Source: Symbiodinium microadriaticum
Taxonomy: Eukaryota; Sar; Dinophyceae; Suessiales; Symbiodiniaceae
Length of the DNA stretch: 64,000 nt
Assembly (NCBI GenBank): GCA_001939145.1
Contig: LSRX01000469.1
Coordinates: 239,264 to 303,263 of the forward strand
Reading direction: 5' to 3'
Below the pieces are notes generated by a model. That model was not told where the DNA came from, searched no databases, and was given only the letters and a program-made list of their open reading frames with translations. The position numbers were made by a program, and so were the translations under genes. This document shows, one piece after another, positions 1 to 12,300 of the stretch; the first letter of the stretch is position 1; every line of letters begins with the position of its first letter.

Positions 1-960
1 GAACGACGTGAACCTCCATACTCGGGCGCACAGAAAGCTCGGGCCCGGCCTTTTGGGTGGTCCCCGTTGTGCAAGCGCTTATGATGGCAGGTATAGCAGG
101 ATGTTCAGTAATGTAGGCTCGAGCCACAGCGAGCCTCAGACAGGCACATATTTAGGAAATCAGAGGTCCTTGAAGCATTGAATAAGGCTGAGGGTTACAC
201 GGTTACATTGCTAGACTACATAGACAGGGACTACAAGAAAATACAGTTTCTCATTCTGAACCCCGAATTCATTGGGCCAAGGATCCAACATCTCAAGCGG
301 CCTCTTTGCTGTTCGCTGCCGCAGTCCCGCATAACGTGCGGACTCGGCCCTACATCTCCGGATCGAATGTCGGCATAAGCAACTTATTAAAGGAACCTGC
401 AGAAGGGAAGTTTAGGGTATATAGGGCTACTAATAAGGCTTCTAGAAGGTATATAGACCTTCTATAAGGCTCCTAGAACGGTAACCCCACCTGAGAATGT
501 CCTAGAACTTACCGGAGCCGAGCATGCCATGTCCTGGCAGTGGATCATGTGCGTCGGGGGTGATGGAGCTGACACCTGGCACATGTGTGTGCGATGAGGG
601 GACAGGGGCAGGGAGGGCGGTGGCTGCTTCGAGCACTGCCTTAGGAAGGTTTGGTAGCACGTATGCGTTCCAAGATCGTAACAACCTACAGCGATGATGC
701 AGGAGAACGGACAAGAGTAAGAACACACGTGCTTGAAGAAGCAAATGTGGTGAAGTTGCCTGGCCCCGATAGACAACATGCGCTCTGCACGGTCCGACCT
801 AGCCGCACCTAGCCACTAAGACTGTCCGTTACCACGATACCTCGGCGCAATCTTCAAAAGGCATTGGCATGACGAGCTGTGATGAAGGGGCCTCACACTG
901 GATCATCTGTCTCCTGAGGTCGAAGACCATAATCGCCTGCCGCTGCTTGCTTCACGTTGC
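1..960 (-). CDS. Exon fragments of an unrecognised gene, running off the left edge
   Basis: Three minus-strand open segments look like exons. One lies near 960-899 (ending ETDDP) and stops at a good GT donor (CCA^GTGTGAGG). One lies at 685-513, with acceptor CTGTAG^G and a near-perfect donor CCG^GTAAGT. The last runs from about 137 to the window edge and stays open for about 40 codons. The middle exon encodes a Pro/Ala/His-rich stretch (SWNAYVLPNLPKAVLEAATA). The phase of the middle donor (1) also fits an alternative short frame in the last segment that stops near position 90, so the C-terminus is unsettled. No family is recognised. Confidence 0.33.
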
Positions 961-1463
961 CAGCCCCGGTGCTCCAAGTCGGGAACACTTCAGAATAGGG
1001 CACCCTCCTAACTTGTATTCAATTCCTTTAGATACTTCGGATTTAGGGTTTCGGGGTAACTCGCGAGAAAGGGCATCTGGCTTGACAACTCAGCCTTGTC
1101 ACTGCTTGCAGAGAAGAGATGCTGCTCCGTCTCGTCCAATGCCATGGCCACGACCTTAGCTCTTTTGGGGCTTTAGGGCTTTAGGGTTTAGTGTTTTAGC
1201 TCTATGGCATTCTACTACATTATATGATTTCGTACTACAGTAGCCGGCATTGTACCATATGACACTACATTGGAGGGTTCCAGCTATAGGGCTTGTGCTG
1301 GGGCACCTGGTGGCTAGCGAAAGCACATGTAGTATCTGCATGAGTCATGAGCAACTCTTGATCTCTTGCTTCGTGCATCTCTGCACATGGGCTGGTCATG
1401 CTACCCGGCACCTGCCAATATGTCTGTTTGTTTGTTTGTTTGCTTGCATGCATGCGTATGTAT

Positions 1464-1467
1464 GTGT

Positions 1468-1501
<34 letters not shown>

Positions 1502-1502
1502 G
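1464..1502. repeat. TA-rich microsatellite
   Basis: An alternating TA run follows a TTTG/CATG-type simple repeat. It is low-complexity and produces spurious open frames rich in Tyr and Ile. Confidence 0.85.
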
Positions 1503-3690
1503 CAGCTTAAGATTATATCTATACCCTATTTGTCAGCATTGAGCCACTCGAATAGGGGACAAGTGCTGCCTCCAGAGTCCTCAGTCAGTATTCCTGATTT
1601 CCTGGTGTGAATGGCCCCGACTCCAGCTGTATGTCGGACCAAAGGCAATACCTGCATCGTGTTGGGGTTTGAGAGGTGGGACCATCTGAGCACTAGTTTA
1701 AGCCAACGGCCCCTTCGTGACACACCTATAGTCTCTATTGCAGTTCCTTTTTTGGGTTCTCTCTCCCTCTCAAAAGGGCGTTACCTTCCAGGATCCTAAC
1801 TATAAAGCTGGTTCAACAAAACAGTACATCCAAGTACAATATCGAAGACCAGGGGCAGATAGACAAAGTGTTCGCATAGGGTGCTGGCGAAACATGTGAG
1901 GAGCATCCTTCGGTGCTTCTAGGAGGCGTTGGGTAACCAACTTTATTGGACTAGATTAGGTTAAAGTAGATTAGATTATTCTGCACAATGTAATCTATGT
2001 ATGAGGTCGTATTATCTTGTATCATATGGCATTGTATTGTACTTTATTTATTGTACTATTTTATCCAACACTGCACCAGCTTTATCATTGTCTCATGCAT
2101 CTTCAAGCCTTGCAACGCGCGACTCAAGACCGCGCCTGTCCGGCGCTTCCGGAGCCCATTTCTGCTTTCATTGGCAGAATGCCTCAAGCACCCCATTCTC
2201 GACTGCTTGCCGGAGGTTTCTTCATGCAAAGCGGACGACGCCAGTCGGCTAGGAAACTGGCCCCCGACATGCAGAGCAAACGAAGAAGAAAAGCCTGGAT
2301 TCACTTCGCTGTGGACTCTAGCGATCCGGCCCACCTGCAGTCCCTGCGACTAAGCTCAGAAAGTCTGAACCGCTTCAGGCCCAAAAGAGCATGTCTGAGC
2401 ACTCGACCAATGGTCCCATCGCTGAGCCCGGCAAGGCAGGTGGCCTCCATGCAGAGGCTCGCTTGGAGTGTTCCGGAGCAAAGGTTTTGGGCTCCCGCAT
2501 GGCAGATCCGAGAACCTACTAGGAAAGTCCCATTACGGTGAAAGGTAGAGTGTGCAGAATCCAGATTCAGGACAAAGGTTTGCCAGTAGAGTCAGTAGAG
2601 GGTGAGGGTACACCGGCCCAGAGTTTGCCGCCAAGCGCGATCCGGTGGTAAGCTCAATAGCTGAGAGGGCACAGCTTGGCTTCGAAAGCAGTTGCTCGTC
2701 CTCCTTCCCCTAACGCAGGAACCTGATTAAGAAACCCTCTCACTATAACACCACAATAACCGGATCCACATTAACCCTAATAACAAGCCCAGGTTCCTTA
2801 ATCAGGCCCCTATCTACTATATTCCTGCCCTCAACCTCTGACCATCGAAGTCGAAAGACGCCGTGAATCAGTTGGGAACCCAAACCGATCTGAGTTAGAT
2901 CAGAAGGTGGCTCAGGGCTCGAAGCCCAGCGAGGGGCTGAAGGGAATTTGGCACCATATAGCATAGTTAAGTATATGTGTGATGATAACAAACGATTATG
3001 ACTATACTACATTGTATTCCTAGCCTACCATATTTTATGATAGCATATGGTCCAAGAACTAAAACTCGGCCGTCTGTTAGAGGTGTTGAGTTTGATGCTT
3101 TGGCCGTGCCTTGTCCCGGCAGTTGGCGATGAGGACGCAGGTGATTAACGAGGTGAAACGATTCCTTAGGTTTCTTGTCAGCTCTTGACGCTATCTCATT
3201 CCTGTCTTTGAGAATGCACACAGATGGTAAACGTCTGTGCCATTTGTTAACCCAGGATCTGCAAGAAATACTACTTCGACTTTGGCATATCTGTAGCTCT
3301 TCAACTCAGACTGCGCACCCTCTTCGCACAGACTTGTGCATGTTTGCCTGGTTCTCCGAGCTGCTGCACTCTACACCCGTAACCGCAAACCCTAACCCCT
3401 AAACCACGTCCCTTAATTCTCAACCCTAAGAGAAATAAACTCAACAACCTAAACCCGAATCCGCTCTAGCATGAATTCTTGCCGGTCGGGAGGGTCATGG
3501 TAAGTAGTACGAAGGTCATATTAAGTAAAGCTGTAAGTGCCTTAGCTGGGTTTGTCTTTCTTACAACTATACTTTCGAACACAACTTACTAAGTGCCTGC
3601 TCCTCTAGCTAAGGTTCAGGGGCATTGGGGCTTATGCAGGCTGCAGGGAGACCCCAGGCCAAGGGCGACGCAAATTCCTAGACAGCTTCT
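1503..3690. other. No convincing gene
   Basis: Only short frames, present on both strands, are seen. Some (minus strand about 2830-2960 and 3060-3200) have coding-like composition but no clear splice partners. AT-rich scraps resembling ends of the foldback elements occur (for example near 1735 and 2730). Confidence 0.5.
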
Positions 3691-3702
3691 GAACTCGCCC
3701 AC

Positions 3703-4124
3703 CTGCGAATCTCAAAACCCCCGAGTTGAAATGAGCCCGGTACATTCCCTTCATGTGGAACTTTAACTCAGCAGGTGACTGCTGCCACCTCGACGAGGGC
3801 TGAGTGAGCGGGATTAGGGGTTTCAGTTTCGGGTTGTAAGTTTCAGGAGTTTGGCCTCTCGCTCTCGGCTTCGGGTTCAAGGCTTTTGGGGTGAAGGGCT
3901 CAGCGGCCCCAGAGTTGAAGCTTCACAGAGCATCAGCGCTGAAGGCGCAAGGTGAAGGGCTGCAAATGTCTGATTCAGCCAGCTTTGACGGCACCTAGGA
4001 CCTGGAGGAGGTGCAGTGGAAGTCTGGGGTCAAAAACCCCGACTCCCTGAAAAAAATCCCCTTTTCTTGTGCCATCCGCACGCGTCAGAGCTCGCTTCTT
4101 CCTCCGTTTCACGTGCATCCTGCA
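3703..4124 (-). CDS. Two candidate exons of an unrecognised gene
   Basis: The minus-strand segment 3781-3703 starts at acceptor GGCAG^CAG and ends at a good donor GCAG^GTGGGC; it reads QSPAELKFHMKGMYRAHF and onward. A second open segment at about 4124-4065 starts after GTCTGCAG and is Glu-rich (DARETEEEASSDACGWHK). The spacing is reasonable for neighbouring exons, but no start, stop or family could be fixed. Confidence 0.3.
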
Positions 4125-4449
4125 GACCGCGCCAATCCTAACTACGCAGAAAGCCAAGAGCCTTCAATTCAGGAATATGGCTCTAATATGACTGAAACAT
4201 ACTGAGACCTTGTTGGGATAAAACGAACAACTTAAGGTATACTCCTTCATCAAAGGCATCTGGGTTTCCTGGGCGTGACTACGACGGTGGATCTTGGAAG
4301 GAGCAACAGACGAAACACCCATGCAATCAAAACTCTGTCGACCTCACGTGACACCGCAAAATCCACCTTTGTCCGACCATCGCCGGCCTTCAGGCCTACA
4401 AGGCGGACGAGAGAGTGTCCAAGTCAGACTGCGACGTCACGCCCAGCCT

Positions 4450-4472
4450 ACCCTAAACCCTAAACCCTCACG
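4450..4472. repeat. Telomere-like CCCTAAA tract
   Basis: Two to three CCCTAAA heptamers stand in tandem. It is one of many such interstitial tracts; others are near 8502, 13515, 19880, 29640, 52320, 55965, 58310 and 59040. Confidence 0.8.
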
Positions 4473-4770
4473 GCTAAACTCAACTCGCCTGCAAAGATGT
4501 GCGTTTTCTTGCATGGCCCTGCTCCCTTGCTCTTGCTTCAACTTCAACTGGTCGCACTCATGACAGAAGTCCATTGGCTTGGACACAAGGACTTTTCATG
4601 AAAATCACCACGACGCTCGAACCCCCTGCCCGAAAGGCTCTGGGGGCGGGGGGACTTCTGCCGGGTCTTTCGGACGCCCGACGGTACTATAAGGGTTATA
4701 CAGGGTCGCTGTTAGGGTTTAAGAGTTTAGGATGTAGGGTTGAGGGTAGTTGCAGCATCCCGGACAAAAT

Positions 4771-7700
4771 TTACGATGCCTCCCGCAAGCTCTTCAGCTG
4801 GCAAGAACGTCCCCAGCTCCACCTGCACCCTTTCTTGCCAAGTCATCAAACAGCACGGTGTTTAATGACAATCCATGCCAGAAAGTCTTTCTAATGCTTG
4901 CAACAAGCGGAAGAAAGAATGCTAGGAAAAGCTCTGGCACCTGCTGCTCCCTTACCAGCTGTCGCTTGGTCGCAATCGGGCCCTGAAACACTTGCCGGAT
5001 CTCCGAATCGGATCGGCTCACACGCCGGTGAAGGCCTTGATCATGTCCTGCCAACAGGGCTTGCAGGGACTCTTGCGCGGCAGAGCTGTTCGAATTGAGT
5101 AGAAGTTTCCCTTGCCTTGGCAGAAGCTTACTCAAGGCTGCCTTTACCGGACCAGGCATGTCTGCTATAATCAAAACCAGCGATGAAAGGGCTGACAGGC
5201 AATATTGGAAAAAGCCAATCTCGACAGCTGAGAAAGAATGCACAAAAACGTTTGTTATTGTTTGCACCCCCAACCGCGAAGCCATAAATGCGCGGCTGTG
5301 CTTACGCAGCATGCATTTACTTCCGACCTTTATGTAACGATCCCACCGCCCTACCACCTTGATAGGACCAGACTAGTCTTCAACACATTCGCTCAGGTTG
5401 TTTCATAGCCGAGCAGCTCTTCCATGGCAGTGCCAGTTGGCTGCACCAAACGAGTATCTAAGACAACCTACATTTACAACTGCTTTTGTACCTACCCCTG
5501 TGTAGGGCCCCAAATAATATAATATAACATCATATAATGTAATATAGTGTAATATAATATAATATAATATAGTACAACCCCCACGTGCATCAAAGCAGGG
5601 AAGAGCCGAACTCATGGCAGTGAACTGGACTCCAGGCCTTGCGATGCTCCGCGTCCAGATCTGCTACCCTGCTTTGGAAATCAGCCGACCTCGCATCAAG
5701 CCGGGGATACTGTAAAATTTTGGATAGTTGGACGGCGAAGGTTGCCTGTTCAAATGGATTTGTGCTCACAACAGCTGGAAGATCAAAATGAATCAAACGT
5801 GCGATGATGCTGTTTGGGCACATCACCTGGCAGGATCTGCACTGATAAACTTCCTCGAACTGATCAAGCCCTGACAGCCTGACAGTGGCTCAGGCTGAAA
5901 CACCGTGACACCGCAGCATGTCTGTGAACATCGGTGCTGTCACCACTACAGGGCTCTTCAGATCCACCTGCTGTGCATCGCCAGAGCTGAATGGTAGATC
6001 TCACCCTCCTTCCCCAGCCAGTCTCCTGGGTTCAGGATTCTTTGAAGGGTTCGTTTACGGAGTGCTTAGGGCTGGGCTTCGAAACATATGGCACAGCCGA
6101 GCAGCTGTGCTCTTCGAGAACCTCCTCCTCTGCCGCTTGACTCAGCCGGGCGACTTCTGTCGTGATCTCCTGCTGCATTGCGCTGTCATCAAGTCAAGAA
6201 GAGGCCAAAAGGAGTAAATGGAGGGTGGCAGCGCCAAGGTGCACAAGCGTGACCAAGAAGCATGAGGCGGCAACCTGCAGTGTCTCTTACATCACACTGG
6301 AGCCTGGTTCTTTCGACCAGGACCTGGCATGAGATGCTCTCGGCAAGTCACCAGCGCCAGCCGCCTAATACAGCGGCAACCAAACCGACACTGTCTCGGC
6401 ATGTGCACCCCGCAATGAGCTTTTTGCCCACGTGCGGTAGGCAACCGGAACGAAGAATACCACAACACACTCGCTAAGACCCCTCTCCTGAGCTGAGAAC
6501 CGCTTTCCTCGGCTCTGGCGTCCGATGCAAGAAAACCCACGCGCTGGTGCCGCAGGCGCATTCGATTCAAGCATGACTCATGCACCCAAACTCCGAAGGC
6601 CGGAATCAGCGTCTTTCCCGGCGAATTGCGAAGGAAGCGCAAGTCTTCAAGTCAAATGGAATTCCATGCTTGGTGCGGAGAACACAACTGCGACGCGGCA
6701 TACCCGAAGCCGTGAGTGCGAGTGTTACATTATGTCATTATGTGTTCACGTCGGGCTGGACAGTAGTTTCATCCAGCAGAACTTTCCATGAACCGCCCTG
6801 CTCAACCCAAACAAGCTGTGCCGCCCAGATGCTGCGCGTGTGATCAGCAAGAGTGCGTGCCTTTTCAATCTTCCTGAGATCATCTTCTTTGGCAACAGCT
6901 TCTGCAATCTGCCAGACGACCTAGAACCGCACTGAGGCGCCCTCAGCTGAGGGGACCCTCAACTGAAACATGCAAACCTCCCGGTCTGCACGACGTGAGG
7001 GGGATCTACTAGCTCAGGCTTTGGCCACACTGGAGGACTGGAGGCTCCAGCAGACGAATAAAATAGGAAACTGATTAGGAAACCCTGGGCCGTTATTGGG
7101 GCTCTTTTTTTTATCTGGGTCCTATTATTTTGGGGTTTTTTGGTGAGGTTCCTACAAGTTGCTCGGCCCAGCCCTGGCTTGCCTTACATGCACAATTCGA
7201 TACAGAATCGTTTAAGGTACTTTCATAAACCTGTCACCGACTCGCGTTCCAATCTCAGAAAGCACTGAAACCCATCGCCCAAACCGCGAAAGCCTCCCCC
7301 TACCGGTCCAATACTTGATTTCCAGCAACCGGTGGACGTGAGGAAGACTACTTAGGGGCATCTACACCGTGCTACGATGCATCCCAGTTCATCAAGCCTT
7401 CTGGTGAATCCGAACATCTGGCATCGGTCTTTATACGCTTGCAACCCAGTGGCAGCGTCTGCACTTTGCTGTAAAGCTCTAGCCTTAATGACTCGCAGCA
7501 CGGATGTGAGATTGAGCTGTAGTAGCTCCAAGCTATCCAAAATTACAGCAGGACGGTCGTGACAGGCTATTCCGCGCCCACACTTCCCGCATTAATCGGC
7601 GTCTTTCGTATTCAGGACTGCTTTGACATCCCAAGGGCAAACTTTCAAAACCACCGGAGCTGACATATCAAAGCTAAAGCTAAGAAGCAAGCGCTCCTGG

Positions 7701-8227
7701 GTGAGATCTTCTGGGATCTCTACTCCCGGAAGCACTGGAGGGAGTCCTGCGAAAGCACTGAGACGGTTCGGCTGCGCAGCCGACTTGAAAAAAGATCCGC
7801 GCGAGGAATTGAAGCTATGAAGAAATGTCGTTTTTGTTCGTTTGTTAATTCAGCTCGAACGAAGCTCGGATCCTCCAAGTGCATCAGCCAGCATCTGCTT
7901 GTTGGCTTCCTTGGTCATCATGGGCAAGCATTGCTTCAGGGATTCAAGCACCTGGCAAACTCATCCAATGGGGCTTGGGGTGTAGTTAAGGGTAGCACAT
8001 CTGCTCTCTGCCATTCACTGCTGTGCTGCAAACAGCCCGGGTCCCGACAAGCCCAAAGTAAAGTGGCTGAGCCATCACATCAGCAACGGTAGCTGCTCTG
8101 CATACCTGGCAAGCAAAGTATGCAGCCGAGTTGCCACGTGGCTGCGAACTTCCTGTCGAACCGAAAATCCGGCTTGAAAACATGTTTTGGGCAAGTCAAG
8201 TTCCGCCTTTGGACTTTCATCCCACAC
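4771..8227 (-). CDS. Multi-exon hypothetical protein gene
   Basis: At least nine minus-strand segments with coding composition follow one another: 8227-8078, 7951-7861, from 7746 down to about 7620, about 7565-7376, 6920-6750, 6178-6059, 5967-5904, 5774-5643, 5161-4959 and a 27-nt terminal exon 4797-4771 ending TAA. Several joins keep frame: GAGCTTC^GTTCG to CGCAG^GA; TGCATC^GTAGC to TTCTAG^GTC; CACTCC^GTAAAC to CAGCAG^GTG; GAGCATC^GCAAGG (a GC donor) to GCAG^AC; CAGCTG^GTAAGG to GCCAG^CTG. The product is mainly charged and helical (such as EAVAKEDDLRKIEKARTLAD). Some junctions (8.0 kb, 7.6 kb, 6.2-6.7 kb, 5.8 kb) are unresolved, the start is not found, and two adjacent genes cannot be excluded. 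Function is unknown. Confidence 0.48.
5515..5574. repeat. AT-rich simple repeat (AATAT/TAATA)
   Basis: A near-tandem AATATA/TAATA run lies between exons of the preceding minus-strand gene model. It would sit in an intron. Confidence 0.8.
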
Positions 8228-8359
8228 CTATACCAAAATTGCTGTGGCCCTCCCAGCCACCCCCACAGAGTCTCAGCGTGTGGTGGTATCCGTTCAGACA
8301 AATGTGAAGCTGCAGCCTGTATAAGCAGCCGGGACAGGACAAAAAGCCCCTAGGCCCTA

Positions 8360-9300
8360 GAACAAACCCACGAAAGCCCGACGCAGCAACGCATTCCGTA
8401 CTGTCAAGCCCATCAGAAGGCCTCTGCCGTCCCGTTCGTCACTGTAGCAGCAGTCTCTTCGCTGCAGCCGAAAGACTTGAGGACCTCGGCCTGAAATCAG
8501 CTAGGGTTTAGGGTTTGGGGTTTCGGTGCCCACTCTCGGACAAGTCAGCGGGTTTCGCGGGGTCTTCGCCATGGCTACAAGCAGTTTTAAGCTGGTTCTG
8601 CGGCCACTGTGGCAACATCAGCCCGCCGTGACCCATCAGGCAGACATCTCAAAGCAAGCCGCGGGCCTGGATTTTCCGGAACTTCTCCGAGATTCGACCT
8701 CAACAACACTCCAGCGTACAAAACTGGGCGCGAACCCTTCCTGACCCTAGAAAAACCCTGAACCCGAAACCCGACAGCCGCAAATCCTCACATCACCCAC
8801 CGTCTGCTGCTGCTCCAGGTCTCAACTCTAAGCGTCATCGATGAAAGGCCGAGGCCAGGGCATTCGACTGCCAGCTCTTTGCCTGCAAGACCGTGTGGTT
8901 TAGGGTGTGGGCTGTTGGGTTTTGGGTTTCGGGGTGCAATGTAGGCGTTTTTTTGCCTTGAACTCTGGGTTTAGCGTTCAGGGACAAGGGTTTCAGCACT
9001 CACACTCGGACAGGCCTAGGCGAGCATTCTGGTACGTGGCGACAGCACATTGGCCTGAAAGTAGGCACCTTTGGCCCACAGCATGAACTCATTAACTACC
9101 CCTAGCGCAGCACGGCCATTTCCCCTGTCCGTAAGGACAGCAGCTCGGCACTCCCTCTCTTATCTTTGCTGGTTCACCAGCAAGCTAGAGGCCTCCTTGA
9201 CAACAGGAATTGGACCATTGGAGACGTTGCCAATGAAGTGATCGTGTCCAATACCACCACGAAACCACCAGAGCTCCAGGAATGCAACTCCTTGACGATC
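8360..9300. other. Intergenic, telomere-like tracts and a recurring motif
   Basis: Degenerate TTTAGGG/CCCTAAA tracts occur near 8502-8523, 8745-8775 and 8895-8990. Two copies of a motif resembling TTTCAGCACTCACACTCGGA lie at about 8519-8545 and 8991-9017. Short minus-strand frames near 8560-8720 are possible exon scraps. This stretch is downstream of the amylase stop. Confidence 0.55.
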
Positions 9301-9307
9301 TCCGCTC

Positions 9308-12300
9308 TCAACTTGGCCAGCGGACAGCCACGCTGATCGCTGTCAAGTCTCCGTCTGGAACCACTCCGTGCTGAATTCGCCCGTCGTCATGTACGAACAC
9401 TTCGCGCGAACAGCTCCTCCCATCATAGGATGCCAGGTCGCAGTAGCGTCCTGAAGGGAATTGCAGCTGCAAGCCACTGAGCTCGAAGTCGCCTTGCCCA
9501 CCTCTTGCAACGGCAACAAAGCATTCCTGGCCGGTGCGGAACGCCACGTGGCCGGAGCGCATCGTGGGCACTGTCCCTCGAGTCCATACCTGCTCCACCG
9601 GAAGGCCACGGCATGCCTTCCGAAACTGGAGCAGGCCCGCCACTCCCCGCCAACGGTGCTCACAAACCCACTGTCGACTGCTGCTCTGCTCTGCTGGCAA
9701 AGGAGTGCCGGTTGGCGTGGGCAGGCATTCGGTGGCCGAGCCCAGGAAGTCAGTGAAGGGTGACCGGGGCACGCAATGACCGCCACTCTCGCAGCCAGGC
9801 GGGCCCTGTTCGATGGACTTCCAACTGTACCCACTCCACAAAAGCACGGAGACGGGGAACGGCGAGGCCATCATGAAGAGCTGCTGCTGATGGAAGGCCA
9901 GCCCATTCTTGAAGGTTGGAGTGGCGGGGTCCGCGTTGTCGGTCCTCCCATCGTGGAAGCAGGTGATGTACAGCGCTTCGTGCGGAGGGATAAAATAGTC
10001 TCCCCTGGAAAGCATGACTACCTCTGCTGCTCGTTCCGCGTTTGCTACATGCAGCATATCGGCCAGTTTGCGCATGAAGTGGAGGTCTCGGTAAAGCCCG
10101 AAGACATCCGTGCGCCCAGGCACTGCCAGCTCGTGCCACCACTCTTGATACACAACGTCCCAAGGAAAGCGGTGAACGATGGCCGCAAAGTGCTCTGACT
10201 CCATGTACAATGCTGCATCCACGCGCAGCATTGTGACACCCATCTCGAAGAGGTCTGACAAATGCCGACTGTGCATCTCCTGCACTGTGGGCTGGGACAG
10301 ATTCCAATCTGGTAGACCGTACATGTCGCATTTGCAGCAGCTGCAGTCCGTTGTTACTAATGATCCGCACAGGAATCCGGTTTCAGGACCCACGCCGCAG
10401 GCACCCCACGTCAGGTGATCCACCTGGTGGTGGAAGTCCGTGGGCCCTGCTGAATCCCATCCGTAAGCGCCTTCGCTTTGGCGATTGCCGTACCGTGTCC
10501 CGCTCCAACCGACGCAGGGTGTTGCGCCGTTCGTCTGGGCCTCTGCGCTGTGGCAGGGCCTTGCCATATGGTTCAGAACCACATCAGCAATAATGGCCAC
10601 TCCTGCTGCCCGGCATGCCGCCACAGCGCGGCGAAGCTCCGGCGCGGTTCCACTGCGAGAATTGAGGCCGAAGGACACTGGTTGATACCTCACCCACCAC
10701 TGGTGGCCCTTCACGTGCTCCGTGAAGGGCGACAGCTGCACGGCATCGAAGCCCTGCGGACCCAGAGTTTCTTGGCACTCTCGGGCGACGTCCGCGTAGT
10801 TCCACTCCCACAGTTTGACGTAGCTCGGGCTGCGTCGCTGACGCCCGCCGAGGCCGCCAACGGGCTCCTGATATCTGCAAAGCGTGCTGTGCACGGATGT
10901 GCGATGGGCCAGCGGATGACCCTCGCTGCCACTTGTGGCCGACATGGCACTGCCTTCGCGGATGTGCAGCTGGAAGTGGCCTCTCGTTGCCTCAGGACTG
11001 GCTTGAAGGCGGCCCAACCCGTCGGTGAGCCAGGTGCTGTGGGCGGTTCGCAGAGCAAAGTCAGAGCCTTCGAGGGATACTTTATGAAACTTCTCCGATG
11101 TGCCAAGGACGGTGCTCGATGCCGTGACGGTGCCGTCGGGTCGGGCTGTCACGTACCGGCCCTCCCGGCTTTGCAACGAGACGGTGCCATCTTCATTGCT
11201 GAAGACAGCCAACGCAAGTCCTGCCACAGCATCTTCTTCCAGGACGAGTTCTCCATCCCGCCCAGTGGTCACGAGACGGTGTTGGCTCGCCAGGAAGGTG
11301 CCTCGTCTTAGTGGCAAGCCGTCAGCGCACTTCCTTAAGGCTCCACGAGTGCTGCAGTTCCAGAGTTCGCAAAGACCGGCTCTGAAAACGAATGTGTTGA
11401 GACCTGCTTCTCGCAAGCGGTTCAAGCAGATCCTTTTTCCAGACGTCTCTTGGCCATAGTGGTTCAAGCCGAACTGAACTCCAACCAGCACCGCTGCACG
11501 GAGGCATCCTGACTTAGGAACCAGTGGTTCTAAATAGCAGTTCGGCACTGCAGGGCTGGGACCTTCGAGTTGGAACTTGAAAGCAGTGTCACCGGTTGCA
11601 GTAGAGGTGCCAGTGACGGTGAGCGTAGTGGTACTAGCACTGGTGCTCTTGCTTGCAACTGTGGCCGCCGCTGTCGTGCTGAAACTCAGTGTGGTCGTGG
11701 CAGTGGCACGAGCGGTGCTGGTGCTGACCAGGCCCAGGCCGGTAGTCACAACAGTGCTGCTACGGGTGTATGTCTGGGTTGACGTGTCGGTGACAGAGAT
11801 TTGCGGCATGCTGTTGGAGCGGATGCTGCGAACTGTGCTGGTGCTGTGGGTGTTCTCCGCGGGAGCGGTGCCAAGAATGGCGTTGGAGCTGGTTGTGCCA
11901 CTCAATGTGGTGGTACTCCTGGTGGTGTACCTTGGAGTTACGATGTCTGTCCGAGTGGTCCGATTTGTAGTGCTGGAGGTGGTGATGGTGGACATGGTTG
12001 CGGCTGCCGAACTTGTTGTGGAGTATGTTGCCGTTACAGTGTCAGCGGCGGGACGTGTTCTCGTGCTGGTGTCAGTGATGGTGGTCATGCTCGTGGTCGG
12101 GGTGCTGCTGCTCGAGCCTGTTGATGTGAGAACGCTCGATGTTGTTTGGCTTGTTTCCCTGATGAGTGTAGCTTGAAAACTTGAGGTGTGCGTGGTTGCC
12201 GGGCTTGTGGTTGCTAGTGAAGTCGTGCCATGGAAAGTTGTAAGACTGCTGGTCACAGTGCTTCCCACAGTCGTGTAGGTGACTGTTCCACTGGCGGTCC

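Noticed and set aside
8080..8301. 73-codon minus-strand frame
   Set aside because: A different minus frame (8227-8078) is cleaner, starts at an AG acceptor and fits the neighbouring exon chain.
10478..11311. 277-codon plus-strand frame
   Set aside because: It lies opposite the catalytic amylase region; the strand with conserved GH13 motifs explains the openness.
11577..12176. 199-codon plus-strand frame rich in Val and Leu
   Set aside because: It is the exact antisense of the Ser/Thr stalk of the amylase (ACN/TCN codons read backwards give Val, Leu, Ala). No independent start or splice evidence.
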